64,000 nucleotides of DNA from CAZWSX01 sp964636985 (GTDB taxonomy: Bacteria > Planctomycetota > Planctomycetia > Pirellulales > Pirellulaceae): positions 186,001 through 250,000 of the forward strand of contig CAZWSX010000005.1 in assembly GCA_964636985.1 (NCBI GenBank), written 5' to 3'. Below are positions 49,421 through 58,841 of this stretch, piece after piece. The notes under the pieces are model-generated. The model was given only the letters and a program-made list of their open reading frames with translations. It had not been told where the DNA came from and did not search any database. Within the stretch, counting starts at the first letter, position 1; each line of letters opens with the position of its first letter. A program made the position numbers and the translations under genes.

Positions 49421-50044
49421 CTATCCGTAGATTGCCTCGAACGAGATCTTCGACCACGTTTCGAAGCGATCGAGATCGCTGCGCAGTTCCTCTAACGGGA
49501 AGAACTTGGCCTCGTGCATTTCGTCTTCTCGCGGGCGAACGGAGGGGCTTTCGACTTCGCACAAATGAACCACGCCGAGGTGGACCTTGCCGACTTCGGT
49601 GAGATCGTCGTTGATCAGACCGATCACACGCATCCGGTAAGGCGTATCGATTGCAATTTCTTCGTCGAGTTCCCGCTGCATCCCTTGTTCGTAAATGTTC
49701 GCAGCGCTGGCATCTAAGCTGCTGATGTGGCCGCCGACGCCGATGCTTCGTTTGCTGTGCAGCCGCGACTCGCCCTGCCCTTTGCCGCGCGTGTAGGCGA
49801 AGACCGAAACGTTTCCGCTGGCGTCGCGGTGCTGGAAGATCACGTACGGAATCAGTTGCTTGAACGACGGGTCCTTTTCCATTTCCGGACGAGGGCGATA
49901 GGAACCCAGATCGGCGTCCAGCAACCGAGGGAAGTACTTCTCGATGTTGCGGGTGAATCCCTGAAAGTAACCCAAGTCGTGCAACAACGAAGTGGGGACC
50001 ACCAAGACATGCTCGACTGCCGATGACTCGTTCGCTGTGGACAT
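49421..50044 (-). CDS. Nudix hydrolase superfamily-like protein
   Basis: A 207-residue cytoplasmic protein. The segment IGVGGHISSLDASAANIYEQ continued by GMQRELDEEIAID aligns with the Nudix box; the REL-x-EE core is present but the first Glu of Gx5Ex7REUxEE is not at its usual position. Substrate strands flank it (VIGLINDDLTEVGKVHLGVV). Such proteins commonly hydrolyse nucleoside diphosphate compounds, but the altered box makes activity uncertain. The first 55 residues (VLVVPTSLLHDLGYFQGF) form a helical extension. It is convergent with aat, only 5 bases away. Confidence 0.75.
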   Translation of the reverse strand: MSTANESSAVEHVLVVPTSLLHDLGYFQGFTRNIEKYFPRLLDADLGSYRPRPEMEKDPSFKQLIPYVIFQHRDASGNVSVFAYTRGKGQGESRLHSKRSIGVGGHISSLDASAANIYEQGMQRELDEEIAIDTPYRMRVIGLINDDLTEVGKVHLGVVHLCEVESPSVRPREDEMHEAKFFPLEELRSDLDRFETWSKISFEAIYG

Positions 50045-50261
50045 TCGTTTCCTACTCGCTCTGTGAACCGCTTCGTACGGAGGCAGGCCTCAGCTACAGA
50101 CTGACAGACCGCGCGATGTAGTGTAACGAAAGTTATCGAGTTCGCGAGCCGAACGCAAAATCAAGTAAGGCGCAGAAAGTCGCCTGTGTAGAAAATGTCT
50201 CAATCTCAAGCGCACAAGGACGAACGTCCGAACCTGACACGAGAATCACCCGGGCCATGAA

Positions 50262-50465
50262 TCAGTCGTGGGACGTGCTTTCGCTTGAGTTATCAACCGT
50301 ACTCACGCGGCGAATGGCCTCGAGTACTTCTTGGCGATGTACCGGAACGTTAGGCGGGGCTTGAATTCCGAGACGAACTTTATCGCCGCGAATGTCGACG
50401 ATGGTCACGACGATGCCATCGCCGATCACGATCGATTCGTCGCGCTTGCGGGACAAGACGAGCAT
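50262..50465 (-). CDS. csrA: Carbon storage regulator CsrA
   Basis: A 67-residue RNA-binding protein: MLVLSRKRDESIVIGDGIVV, then VDIRGDKVRLGIQAPPNVPV with HRQEVLEAI, all standard CsrA features including the first-strand Arg. It binds GGA motifs in leaders of target mRNAs, often flagellar and carbon-metabolism genes, and blocks or stabilises translation. The ATG at 50465 is preferred; AGGA lies 10 bases upstream. In many bacteria csrA is next to flagellar genes and fliW, but here it is about 7 kb away and fliW is not seen in the window. The tail after residue 55 is Ser/Asp-rich and variable. Confidence 0.95.
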   Translation of the reverse strand: MLVLSRKRDESIVIGDGIVVTIVDIRGDKVRLGIQAPPNVPVHRQEVLEAIRRVSTVDNSSESTSHD

Positions 50466-50474
50466 GAGGGACAA

Positions 50475-50766
50475 ATCCTAAAAAACGTTTCCTTCCGTGA
50501 AATGGACCTTGACAAAGTTTATCCGTTTGCGCGCAGGAATGGAAACAAACTCGCGCGATTTTCGGACAACCGAAACAGCACCTTAGCGGTGGCATTTCCA
50601 TCGCGAGAGTGACTCGCTAAGTCGTACAGACAATCCTGTTTGTGCGCGGTGCCGTATGCGGTTGGAGGAAACGTGGGTGCTCAAGCGACTTGGCCGCTCT
50701 CGAATCGCTCGAAAATGGAGAGATCGCATCCGGCCAGACAGGATTGTCTGGCCCACAGTTGCGGCG
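50475..50766. other. Intergenic region between csrA and the PhyH gene
   Basis: Apart from the foldback element at its left boundary with the PhyH gene, I see no gene in this 292-base stretch. The csrA promoter should lie in the first 100 bases upstream of 50475. Confidence 0.45.
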
Positions 50767-50771
50767 CTACT
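50620..50771. repeat. MITE-like foldback element overlapping the PhyH stop codon
   Basis: The left end at about 50620-50646 contains CAGACAATCCTGT and the right end at 50731-50771 contains ACAGGATTGTCTG, its inverted counterpart, about 100 bases apart. The right end also carries GGCCAGACAGGATTGTCTGG, itself palindromic, and closes in GCGCTACT, matching the AGTAGC ends of the element at 44465. It covers the stop codon (50767-50769) of the minus-strand PhyH gene, so it may also supply that gene's end. Confidence 0.5.
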
Positions 50772-51642
50772 TTTTTGGGTCAAAAAGAATTGGAAAGAAT
50801 TTGCCTTCCATCTTGTGGCCTTTGGGGATGGGAGGAACGCCTTTCAGCAATTCCACGTCGGCGTCGGAACAAACGCCGTCGCGAAAGGCGTTGATCACGA
50901 CGGCTCGTCGTGGCCGCTCGGTGCGGTTTGCGAAACTGCCGTGAATGAGCAGCGGGTGATGGAACGAGCACTCGCCCGCCTTGAGTTCGATGGCGACCGG
51001 CTTGCTGAAACGCTCCCATTGATCGGGCGTCAGCACTTCTTTGATGGCTTCCATGTTGCCGGCCAAACCGGTGATGGGCAGCAAATCCCAGGTGTGGCTG
51101 CGCGGCACGTAGTGCAGGCACCCGTTGTCGATGGTGCTATCGTCGAGGCCGATCCAGCATGTGATGTGAGCCATCGGCTTCGTGCGGGTCCAGTACGAGT
51201 AGTCCTGATGCCAGGCGACCACGCCACCATGTTTTGCCGGCTTACAAAAGAGCTGGTCGTGCCAAAAACGGACCACCCCGTCGAGCAGTTGGCTGGCCGC
51301 TTTGACCCAGGCCGGCGCCCACAAAATATCGTGCATTGCCGGTCGAAGCCGCCATGCGCCTAGCGCGTGAAACAGAACGTTGTTGGGGTCGCCCGACTCG
51401 TTGCTGTGGTACTCGTACCAGAGCTCCGAGCCCTCGTGCTTAGGCTGAAAGAACTCGGCCAGTTCCGCCCGCAGGGCCTCGATCTGTTTCGCGTCTAGAA
51501 TCCGAACTCCGGCAAGGTAGCCTTCTTCCTTGTAGAAATCGATTTGGTCGCGGGACAACGCGTACTTGTCCCACTCGCCGCGTGACTGGGGCCAAGGAAA
51601 CAGGTCGCTCACTCGTTCGTGGCGCGAGGCGTAGTCGATCAT
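50767..51642 (-). CDS. Phytanoyl-CoA dioxygenase family protein
   Basis: A roughly 291-residue non-haem Fe(II)/2-oxoglutarate oxygenase of the PhyH type. The iron triad is visible as HQDYSYW (HxD) near residue 160 and a distal His in FHHPLLIHGSFANRTER (residue about 245), with the Arg for 2-oxoglutarate in the following ERPRRAVV. ITCWIGLDDSTIDNGCL and VPRSH are typical of the fold. Substrates of bacterial members range widely and this one cannot be assigned. An alternative start at 51687 adds 15 residues. It is monocistronic, and its stop codon lies in the foldback element. Confidence 0.88.
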   Translation of the reverse strand: MIDYASRHERVSDLFPWPQSRGEWDKYALSRDQIDFYKEEGYLAGVRILDAKQIEALRAELAEFFQPKHEGSELWYEYHSNESGDPNNVLFHALGAWRLRPAMHDILWAPAWVKAASQLLDGVVRFWHDQLFCKPAKHGGVVAWHQDYSYWTRTKPMAHITCWIGLDDSTIDNGCLHYVPRSHTWDLLPITGLAGNMEAIKEVLTPDQWERFSKPVAIELKAGECSFHHPLLIHGSFANRTERPRRAVVINAFRDGVCSDADVELLKGVPPIPKGHKMEGKFFPILFDPKK

Positions 51643-51832
51643 GGGGAGACTCACTGGCGAACGGACTAGATCGTATGAAGGCGGCATTATCGGCGGAAAA
51701 TGACGATTTCGCCTAGGGTGGCCGGCGGCGTTTGCGACGACCGCGGCGGGGAGTTAATTTGGCAGAGCCTTCCCCGTTAGACGCCTCTTCGATTTTCCGC
51801 CCTTGGCGCCCCTCCAACCTCTCGAGAATCCC

Positions 51833-52759
51833 ATGAAAACGGTCCGCATCGCCCTGATGATCGCAGGAGCATTTGCCATTTTTTCCTCTGCAATTTCTTT
51901 GAATGCCGCTTCCCTGAATGCAGCCGAACCCAAGACGGAACTCCTTTGGCCTAACGGCGCCCCAGGAGCCAAAGGAGAAGCTCCGGCCGACAAACCGACG
52001 CTCATCACCTACATGCCCGACGGTGAGGCCCCAGCCTCGGGGCGCACCGCGATCGTGATTTGCCCCGGCGGCGGATACGGCGGGCTCGCGATGGATCACG
52101 AGGGGCATCAAATCGGACGCTGGCTCAACGACAACGGCATTGCCGGCTTCATCTGCGACTATCGCCATCGCGGCAAAGGGTACGGCCAGCCGGCACCGCT
52201 CCAAGACGTGCAACGAGCCATCCGCACGGTTCGCGCTCACGCGAAGGAGCTTGGCGTCGACCCGAAAAAAATCGGCGTGCTTGGGTTTTCAGCCGGTGGA
52301 CACTTGGCTTCGACCGCCGTCACGATGTTTGACGATGGCAAGGCCGACGCCACCGACCCGATCGAGAAAGTCTCGAGCCGCCCCGACTTCGGCATCCTTT
52401 GCTACCCGGTGATCGCCTTTGAACAAAGTTACACCCACAAGGGGTCGCAGGAGAATTTGGTGGGCAAAGATGCCTCGGCCGACTTGATCGCGCAGTGGTC
52501 GACCGAAAAACGCGTCACGGCCAAGACGCCGCCCACGTTTCTTTGGCACACGTTCGAGGACACTGGCGTTCCGCCGATGAACAGCATCGCCTTCTATCAG
52601 GCCATGGTCGCCAACAAAGTCCCAGGCGAACTGCACATCTACGAGAAGGGTCAACATGGAATTGGCCTGGGGAAGACCTTCCCCGCCTCGGGCGACTGGT
52701 CGAACGCGGCTTTGCGATGGCTTGGCGCGCGAGAACTTTGGTCGGGCAAAGCCAAGTAG
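51833..52759 (+). CDS. Secreted alpha/beta-hydrolase, acetyl-xylan-esterase/lipase-like
   Basis: A 308-residue exported esterase. The signal peptide (TVRIALMIAGAFAIFSSAIS to SLNAAE) precedes the hydrolase fold. The nucleophile Ser is in GFSAGGHLAS near residue 160; Asp is likely in HTFEDTGVPP and His is in GQHGIGLG. CPGGGYGGLAMDHEG forms the oxyanion-loop region. Planctomycetes have many such secreted esterases, used to strip acetyl groups from plant and algal polysaccharides; that substrate is inferred. The ATG at 51833 begins the signal peptide. The gene stands alone on the plus strand, divergent from the PhyH gene. Confidence 0.88.
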   Translation: MKTVRIALMIAGAFAIFSSAISLNAASLNAAEPKTELLWPNGAPGAKGEAPADKPTLITYMPDGEAPASGRTAIVICPGGGYGGLAMDHEGHQIGRWLNDNGIAGFICDYRHRGKGYGQPAPLQDVQRAIRTVRAHAKELGVDPKKIGVLGFSAGGHLASTAVTMFDDGKADATDPIEKVSSRPDFGILCYPVIAFEQSYTHKGSQENLVGKDASADLIAQWSTEKRVTAKTPPTFLWHTFEDTGVPPMNSIAFYQAMVANKVPGELHIYEKGQHGIGLGKTFPASGDWSNAALRWLGARELWSGKAK

Positions 52760-52863
52760 TAAGCGGACTGATTTCGGAGTAGCCGCGTTCGCTAGGACGC
52801 GATAGGTCGACGAAGCTCGCGAGGAAACGACGCTCTGGCAAGGGCCGCTTCAGTTGCAGTTGT

Positions 52864-53151
52864 TCAAACCGTGTCCGTCACGCGGAAGCGATCGAATTCT
52901 CCGGTCGCTTCGCTATCGCGGAGGTCGGCTCCTTTGATGTTGCCCCCCATCGCGGCCGCGATGTCCGCGAGCATTGCTTGCAGGTCGTTGGCCGCTCCTT
53001 CGACAAGCAGCTCCACGCGTCCGTCGTGGAGATTTCTTACCCAACCCGTGACTTGGTAGTTGCGGGCAATCGTGTTGACGGTGTAGCGGAAACCAACTCC
53101 TTGCACGCGACCGCTGTAGAAAACGTGCTTCCGCGAAGATGAAGAACTCAT
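52864..53151 (-). CDS. acyP: Acylphosphatase
   Basis: A 95-residue enzyme of normal size. HVFYSGRVQGVGFRYTVNTI carries the conserved Arg that binds phosphate (VQGVGFR), and TGWVRNLHDGRVELLVEG the catalytic Asn. It hydrolyses acyl phosphates such as 1,3-bisphosphoglycerate and carbamoyl phosphate in the cytoplasm. The ATG at 53151 gives the family length; the open frame adds only six residues upstream. It is monocistronic and divergent from the following gene. Confidence 0.94.
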   Translation of the reverse strand: MSSSSSRKHVFYSGRVQGVGFRYTVNTIARNYQVTGWVRNLHDGRVELLVEGAANDLQAMLADIAAAMGGNIKGADLRDSEATGEFDRFRVTDTV

Positions 53152-53226
53152 CGCAAGCCTTGCTGCCAATCCTGATGTAAGAAATTCAATTGCGGCATTG
53201 TGTGGCGGCCGTTAGGGTTCGCCATT

Positions 53227-54489
53227 ATGAAAAACTCTATCGCATTCTATCGTGACTGGGGTTCGCTCCGCGCCGTTGTGGCGATCGCAGTCGCGTCGAT
53301 TTCGATCGTCGCCGGCAATCGCCCCGCCTTGGGGCAGATCACCAAGATCGGTGAGCCTCGCCCTGTGGGAAAGTCCGCCGCCAAGCGTCCGCCCACTCCG
53401 CTGCCCGAAGACGATATGGAGCAGATCGGATCGCCGGAAGAAGAAATCGTGCCCAAGGAGCCGGCGGACGATTCCGACACTGCGACTCCGAAAGGTCCGC
53501 TGCTCGTTTTGAAAAACGGCAATGTCGTGTTCGGCGACATCGAAGAGACAGGCGACTTCTATGAAGTGACCTCGGGCAAGGCCGGGAAACGGGTGGAGAT
53601 GCGATTCCATCGCAATCAGGTCGAGATGTTGTGCGAAACACTCGCCGAGGCCTTCCAACGCAAGCAACCTAACGCGCGTAAGAACGGCGCCGAGAACTGG
53701 CTTAAGTTCATCGCCTGGTGCATTCGCTACCGGATGTTCGAAGAGGCCAAAGAGGAACTCGACGCGTTCAGCGAAATTCACCCCCGCAGCAAGCGTGTCG
53801 CCGAGATGCGCAAACAAATCGAATTTCAAGAGAGTGAACCGGAGAGCACAGGGCCCACATCGCCGAACCCGCTCTTGCCGGTCGAAAAAGCGCTGCCTGA
53901 AGAATTCAGCGGCCAGCGGCTTCGCGAACTTCCCGATGAGACGATGGAGACGTTCAACAAGACCATCCAACCTCTATTGGTTCGCAGTTGCGCATCGGTC
54001 CGCTGCCACGGCGGTGAGTCGAAGAATTATCTTTTGACGTACTCGACGATGGTGAAGGGCTTTTCATCCCAGGCAACCCATCGCAATCTGCGGGCGACGC
54101 TGGCCCACATCGATTTTCGCGACCCCGAGGCGAGCCCACTGTTGACCATGGCGATCGAGGCTCATGGTGGTTCGACGAAGGCGCCGATTGTCGACGCCCG
54201 CGACAAGCAGTTTCACGTCTTGGCGGCGTGGATCGAAAAACTGGCAGCCTCTCCCGCTGCGCAACGACCGGCGACCATTCGCCCGCAAGATTCAACGCTG
54301 CGGCAGGTGCGAACCGCGCCGGACGAGTCGGATACGGCGGGTCCGCCTGATGACGAAGAAATCGACATCAGCGACGCGCCGACGCTGGAATCGATTCGCG
54401 GCGCCAAGAAGAAGACATCGAACAAGCCTTTTGTGCCCAAGGACCCGTTCGATCCGGAAATCTTCAACCGGAAGCACCACGGGAAGTAG
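53227..54489 (+). CDS. Secreted protein with CX4CH haem-like motif
   Basis: A 420-residue exported protein. A signal peptide (residues about 12-35, AVVAIAVASISIVAGNRPALG) is followed by a short beta-rich domain around residues 90-130 (GPLLVLKNGNVVFGDIEETG) that looks like a ligand- or protein-binding SH3-like unit, then helices. Near residue 255 is SCASVRCHGGESKNYLL, a C-x4-CH motif that could bind haem c like CxxCH, in the position of planctomycete cytochrome-like domains (the surroundings QPLLVRSC and HGG fit). A disordered C-terminus follows. The family is otherwise unknown to me. The ATG at 53227 has AGGG 10 bases upstream. Confidence 0.7.
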   Translation: MKNSIAFYRDWGSLRAVVAIAVASISIVAGNRPALGQITKIGEPRPVGKSAAKRPPTPLPEDDMEQIGSPEEEIVPKEPADDSDTATPKGPLLVLKNGNVVFGDIEETGDFYEVTSGKAGKRVEMRFHRNQVEMLCETLAEAFQRKQPNARKNGAENWLKFIAWCIRYRMFEEAKEELDAFSEIHPRSKRVAEMRKQIEFQESEPESTGPTSPNPLLPVEKALPEEFSGQRLRELPDETMETFNKTIQPLLVRSCASVRCHGGESKNYLLTYSTMVKGFSSQATHRNLRATLAHIDFRDPEASPLLTMAIEAHGGSTKAPIVDARDKQFHVLAAWIEKLAASPAAQRPATIRPQDSTLRQVRTAPDESDTAGPPDDEEIDISDAPTLESIRGAKKKTSNKPFVPKDPFDPEIFNRKHHGK

Positions 54490-54571
54490 CAAGGCCTCAG
54501 GGATTCGGGACTTCGGAACCGAAGATTGGCAGCGCGAACGCAACGGTTCGCGGAAAGCGACGGGCCAAAAC

Positions 54572-56056
54572 CTAAGCCAACGTCATCTCCGCTATCGCCG
54601 ATTGTTCGATTGCACCATGGGCCGGCATTTGGATTCGGAAGACCGAGCCAACGCTGACCGTGCTTTTGACTGAGACCTGGCCGCCCATCGCTTCGCACAG
54701 TTTCTTGGTGATCGCGAGGCCAAGCCCCGTGCCACCGAACTTCCGAGTGGTCGACGCGTCGGCCTGGGTGAATGGCTGGAACAGTTTCGCGATTTGTTCC
54801 GGCGTCAGGCCGATCCCGGTGTCGGCCACTTGAAAGACGAGATTTTCGCCCGCCGGTGCCGGTTGCTTGTCAACCGACAGGCTCACGCGGCCTTGGTTGG
54901 TGAACTTACACGCGTTGCTCAGCAAGTTGAGCAGGCATTGCTTCAGCCGAGTCGGGTCGGCGTTTACCGGGAGCAGCCCCTGCTCGATGTTGATTTCCAG
55001 CTGATTGGCGTTTTGGGCGGCCAAAGGCGTGATCGTTTCGCGAATCTCGTCAATGATCTGGTTGACGTCGAACACCTGCAATTCGAGCTCCGTGCGGCCC
55101 GCTTCGATCTTTGAGATGTCGAGAATATCGTTGATGAGAGCCAGCAAATGTTTGCCTGCCTTTTGAATCTTTTCGAGATCGCCCGTGTACGTGAGATTCT
55201 TTTTCTTTGCGGCAAGCAATTGCAGCAGTTCGCTGTACCCGATGATCGCATTCAAAGGCGTGCGCAATTCGTGGCTCATGTTGGCCAGAAACTGACTTTT
55301 CACGCGGCTCGCCGCCAACGCTTGTTCGTGGGCGACGGTCAAGGTGTCGTATAAGCGTCGAACTTCTTGTTCCGCGCGTCGCCGTTCGGCATTTTGCTCG
55401 GCGAGGACTTCGTTGGCGACCGACAACCCCGCTTCTCGCTCGGCGATCGTGCGAGCTTCGCGGCACCCTCGCAGACAGGACCAGACCAGAATCACGTCTT
55501 CAAACACAACCCATACCGCATGTTCGATCCAGCGAAATGGACTTTCGACGAGCACGCCGAACACAGACTGCGGCCACCACACACCGCGTAGAAAGTGATC
55601 CGCTGCGACCACAACCGTAGCCGTGACCAGGACCCGCCAGTCGCGATAAAACGCCAAGAAGGCGAGTGAACCAAAGACGTGGAAGTGAGTCTCGATGCGG
55701 CCGCCCGTCAGGTGAATCAGCAACGCCGACCAAAGCATCTGGGCGATGGCGATGGTGTGGCGGGTAATGGTACGTCCGGGGAGTTTCCAGGCCAGGACGA
55801 TCGGCAGCCCGCTGAGTGCGGCACCGAGAAAAACGGCCGCGTAGACATGAATATGCACCGCCGACTCGTCGCCGATCCAGGTCCGCGGCGAAACGACGAG
55901 CGCGAGCGCAATGGCGACGATCCACTGCAGCAGCATCAGGATCGCAAACAGTCGATCCGTGTCGATGTAGGTATCGCGCATGATCTTGCGATACAGTGCA
56001 TCGGCTGGCGTGAGTTCGTTTGCGGGCTCGGTCGAGTTTGTCGTCGAGTTTGTCAT
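54572..56056 (-). CDS. Membrane sensor histidine kinase
   Basis: A 494-residue kinase. Six transmembrane helices fill residues about 30-190; one contains GGRIETHFHVFGSLAFLAF, a His-rich turn known from other membrane sensor families. A coiled coil (REAGLSVANEVLAEQNAERR) leads to the H-box FLANMSHELRTPLNAIIGYS (residue about 258). The ATP domain follows with LLNLLSNACKFT, DTGIGLTPEQIAKLFQPFTQ and FGGTGLGLAITKKLCEAM. It is the last gene of a four-gene operon; its ATG overlaps the stop of the thioredoxin-like gene by 4 bases. It may phosphorylate one or both receiver domains of the operon. Confidence 0.93.
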   Translation of the reverse strand: MTNSTTNSTEPANELTPADALYRKIMRDTYIDTDRLFAILMLLQWIVAIALALVVSPRTWIGDESAVHIHVYAAVFLGAALSGLPIVLAWKLPGRTITRHTIAIAQMLWSALLIHLTGGRIETHFHVFGSLAFLAFYRDWRVLVTATVVVAADHFLRGVWWPQSVFGVLVESPFRWIEHAVWVVFEDVILVWSCLRGCREARTIAEREAGLSVANEVLAEQNAERRRAEQEVRRLYDTLTVAHEQALAASRVKSQFLANMSHELRTPLNAIIGYSELLQLLAAKKKNLTYTGDLEKIQKAGKHLLALINDILDISKIEAGRTELELQVFDVNQIIDEIRETITPLAAQNANQLEINIEQGLLPVNADPTRLKQCLLNLLSNACKFTNQGRVSLSVDKQPAPAGENLVFQVADTGIGLTPEQIAKLFQPFTQADASTTRKFGGTGLGLAITKKLCEAMGGQVSVKSTVSVGSVFRIQMPAHGAIEQSAIAEMTLA

Positions 56057-56670
56057 GGCCGGTCACCAGCTCTCGATAGGGCGGAAGAGGACTTGCTGTG
56101 CAGAGGGCAACCGTACACGGGGCATTGCCGATCTTCGCGCGGTTCGCCGCGGGCGATGGCAAAGAGGGCTGCCTTGCCGCGACTGTCTCCTTCGTGGCCC
56201 CGCGTCTCGGTAATACCACCCTGGAATTGCAAGTTTCCAAAGGGGTCGTAGACGACGATCGACCCCGACGTCGTCGCCGCGAACTGCCTGGCGACTTTTC
56301 CGCCCGCGTCGATCTTGGTTGTGACTCCCGGCATATGGCAGGCCATGTCCCATAAGGCGCCGTGTGCCCAGGTATCGGGTTCGTTGTCAGGACGAATGAA
56401 GTAAATCGTCGCGTCCAATTCGGGAATGCATCGCGACATCAATCGTTCCAACTCGCGCAGGCTCGCAGTGCTGCAAGGACAACGTGGATGAACGAACATG
56501 AGCAATCGTTGTTTCTGCGGCGGATCGTTCGTCAGAGACGAAATCACGGCCGGCGCCGCCAGAAATTCACCCGGCTGCCGATCGTAGTGGGCCAAATAAG
56601 CCATGCCGGCGCCAACCGCCGTGAGCCATACGACCAGCGCGGTGCCGAGGACAATTCGTGACGTGCTCAT
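56053..56670 (-). CDS. Thioredoxin-fold-like membrane-anchored protein with CPC motif
   Basis: A 205-residue protein with one N-terminal transmembrane helix (IVLGTALVVWLTAVGAGMAYLA). A thioredoxin-like domain follows with LLMFVHPRCPCSTASLRELE, where CPC takes the place of a CxxC active site; its arrangement resembles RedB-like planctomycete proteins. Further Cys residues (CIPELD, MACHMPG, QCPVYGCPLH) and a KVARQFAATTSGSIVVYDPF strand complete the domain. It probably faces the periplasm and senses or handles thiol redox state. It is embedded in the signalling operon with 4-base overlaps on both sides, which suggests a functional link with the kinase. The family name is tentative. Confidence 0.6.
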   Translation of the reverse strand: MSTSRIVLGTALVVWLTAVGAGMAYLAHYDRQPGEFLAAPAVISSLTNDPPQKQRLLMFVHPRCPCSTASLRELERLMSRCIPELDATIYFIRPDNEPDTWAHGALWDMACHMPGVTTKIDAGGKVARQFAATTSGSIVVYDPFGNLQFQGGITETRGHEGDSRGKAALFAIARGEPREDRQCPVYGCPLHSKSSSALSRAGDRP

Positions 56671-58841
56671 GTGGATTGCAGGACCGCTTCCGCGGCGTTG
56701 ATAGGCAAAGCGATGGAAGCGTGCGACAACCCGACGCCCCGTGAAGCAGCACTGGTTGCTTCCGAAGATCGCCGCAAAAGTGCTTCCGCGTCGGCGTTGG
56801 CCAAGGGGCGTGAATAGTGATAACCCTGCGCCGTTTCGCAAGTCATTTCATGAAGTTGCGAATGCTGAGCAACCCGCTCGATCCCTTCGGCGGTGACTTT
56901 CATTCCCAGGTTGTGGGCCAGGTTGATGATCGTGCGAACGATTTCGTCGGATTCGACCGACGCGCCCAGCTGCGAAATGAACGAGCGATCGATCTTGAGA
57001 TTGTCGATCTTGAAGCTCTGCAAATAACTAAGCGACGAGTATCCTGTTCCAAAATCATCAAGGCTGATGGTCGCACCCAGTGCACGCAACTGCGTCAGCC
57101 GTTCGGCCGCCATCTGCGTGTCGCCCATGATGGCGCTCTCGGTGATTTCCAACTTGAGGTGACGACCGTCGAGTCCCGTGGTCCGCAGGCATTCCTGGAC
57201 GTGGTCAACCAGGCTCGCCGATGCAAACTGCTTTGCGGAGACATTCACGCTGATAAACAGTGACGCATGTTCTGGGTATTGAACTTGCCATTTGCGGGTT
57301 TGGCGGCAAGCTTGCTCTAACACCCAGGCTCCGAGATCCACAATGAAGCCGATCTCCTCAGCGATCGGTATGAAGTCCACAGGCGAAACGATGCCGCGAG
57401 TCGGATGGCACCAGCGGAGGAGCGCTTCGAAGCCTTTAATCTGCTTCGAGGGCATTTCGACGATCGGCTGGTAATGGATGTGGAATTCGCCGCGCTCGAT
57501 TCCTTTGAGGAGTTCGGCTTCCAGTTCCAGCCGTTGGAGTGCTTGTCTGCGCATCGTCTGATCGAACAAACTCCACTGCGATTTGCCGGCCGTCTTGGCT
57601 TGGTACATCGCGGTATCGGCATCGCGGAGGAGATCCTCGGCCGGTTCGAGCCCGAGGTTCCCCACGGCAATTCCGATGCTGCCGGAGACGGCGACCTCGT
57701 GACCTTGCAGTTGCAGCGGCTGTTCGAGCACTTCCAGAATTCGGTCGGCAACGAGCGTTGCATTTTCCGCGGCATTCATGCCCTTGAGCAGGATGACAAA
57801 CTCGTCGCCGCCGAAACGCGAAACGGTGCAGCGATCGTGCGCATGGGCAACCACATCGGTTCGCCGCAGGCAGCTTTCCAGTCGGCGGGCCACATTGACC
57901 AGCAACTCGTCGCCGGCCAGATGGCCCAGGCTGTCGTTGACCACTTTGAAGCGATCCAGGTCGATAAATAGCACCGCGTAGAAGCCGGACGTTTGGGTTT
58001 TTGCAGCTTGTACGGTCGCCGCCAGATGGTCCATGAACAGGACCCGGTTTGGCAGGCCGGTCAATGGATCGGCTGCTTTGCCTCGAGTAATGTCGGTCTG
58101 CGAACCTGCCATTCGTGTTTCGCGGCCGGAGGGATCGCGCACTGCCATCCCGCGCGAGAGGAACCAGCGATAGCTTTGATCGCGGTGCAACATCCGGTGT
58201 TCGCTTTCGAACTGCGAGGTTTCCCCGGCGCGGTGCGCCGCGATCGCTGCCCGGACGTGCGCAATATCGTCGGGGTGAATTCGCAGAAACCACTCTTGGG
58301 GATCATCGCTGATCTCGTGCGGGTCGAAGCCGAGCATCGATTTCCAGCGGTCCGACAAATGAAGGCGGTTCGCGACCAGATCCCAATCCCACAGGCCATC
58401 ATTGGCTCCTTGGGCCGAAAGCGAGTAGCGCATTTCGCTTTCGCGGAGTCGCGTTGCCATTCTCTTGCTGTTGACGTGGCATTGAATGCGCGCCATCGCA
58501 ACCGGAAAGTTGATTGGCTTGGTGATATAGTCGTTGGCGCCGGCGTCAAAGGCCTGCACCATGTCTTCGTTCTGACTGCGTGCCGTCACCATCAGCACCG
58601 GCAGCTCGATGGCGCTCTTCGTTTTGCGGATTTCGGCGAGCGCCTCCGGCCCGCTCATGATCGGCATCATGGCGTCGAGCAAGATCGCATCGAAATCGTG
58701 CTCGGCGATCATTTCGAGGGCGACGGCGCCGCTGGGTGCGGTCATCGCGTCGTAGCCTTCAATTTGCAGACGACGGCTGAGCATGTCGCGATTCATTTCC
58801 TCATCGTCGACAATCAGCAGCAAGCCAAGCGATGTGGTCAT
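56667..58841 (-). CDS. Receiver-PAS-GGDEF-EAL regulator of cyclic di-GMP
   Basis: A 724-residue multidomain protein: receiver (1-120, phospho-Asp56 in LLDAMMP), PAS (about 140-255), GGDEF (about 260-430) with RFGGDEFVILL intact, and EAL (about 445-690) with FEALLRW, KLEITES, DDFGTGYSSL and AEGIE all present. It can in principle both make and break c-di-GMP; which activity prevails cannot be predicted. The receiver would link it to the histidine kinase of the same operon. Its stop overlaps the start of the thioredoxin-like gene by 4 bases and its ATG overlaps the upstream receiver gene by 4 bases. The C-terminal 50 residues are a variable tail. Confidence 0.94.
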   Translation of the reverse strand: MTTSLGLLLIVDDEEMNRDMLSRRLQIEGYDAMTAPSGAVALEMIAEHDFDAILLDAMMPIMSGPEALAEIRKTKSAIELPVLMVTARSQNEDMVQAFDAGANDYITKPINFPVAMARIQCHVNSKRMATRLRESEMRYSLSAQGANDGLWDWDLVANRLHLSDRWKSMLGFDPHEISDDPQEWFLRIHPDDIAHVRAAIAAHRAGETSQFESEHRMLHRDQSYRWFLSRGMAVRDPSGRETRMAGSQTDITRGKAADPLTGLPNRVLFMDHLAATVQAAKTQTSGFYAVLFIDLDRFKVVNDSLGHLAGDELLVNVARRLESCLRRTDVVAHAHDRCTVSRFGGDEFVILLKGMNAAENATLVADRILEVLEQPLQLQGHEVAVSGSIGIAVGNLGLEPAEDLLRDADTAMYQAKTAGKSQWSLFDQTMRRQALQRLELEAELLKGIERGEFHIHYQPIVEMPSKQIKGFEALLRWCHPTRGIVSPVDFIPIAEEIGFIVDLGAWVLEQACRQTRKWQVQYPEHASLFISVNVSAKQFASASLVDHVQECLRTTGLDGRHLKLEITESAIMGDTQMAAERLTQLRALGATISLDDFGTGYSSLSYLQSFKIDNLKIDRSFISQLGASVESDEIVRTIINLAHNLGMKVTAEGIERVAQHSQLHEMTCETAQGYHYSRPLANADAEALLRRSSEATSAASRGVGLSHASIALPINAAEAVLQST

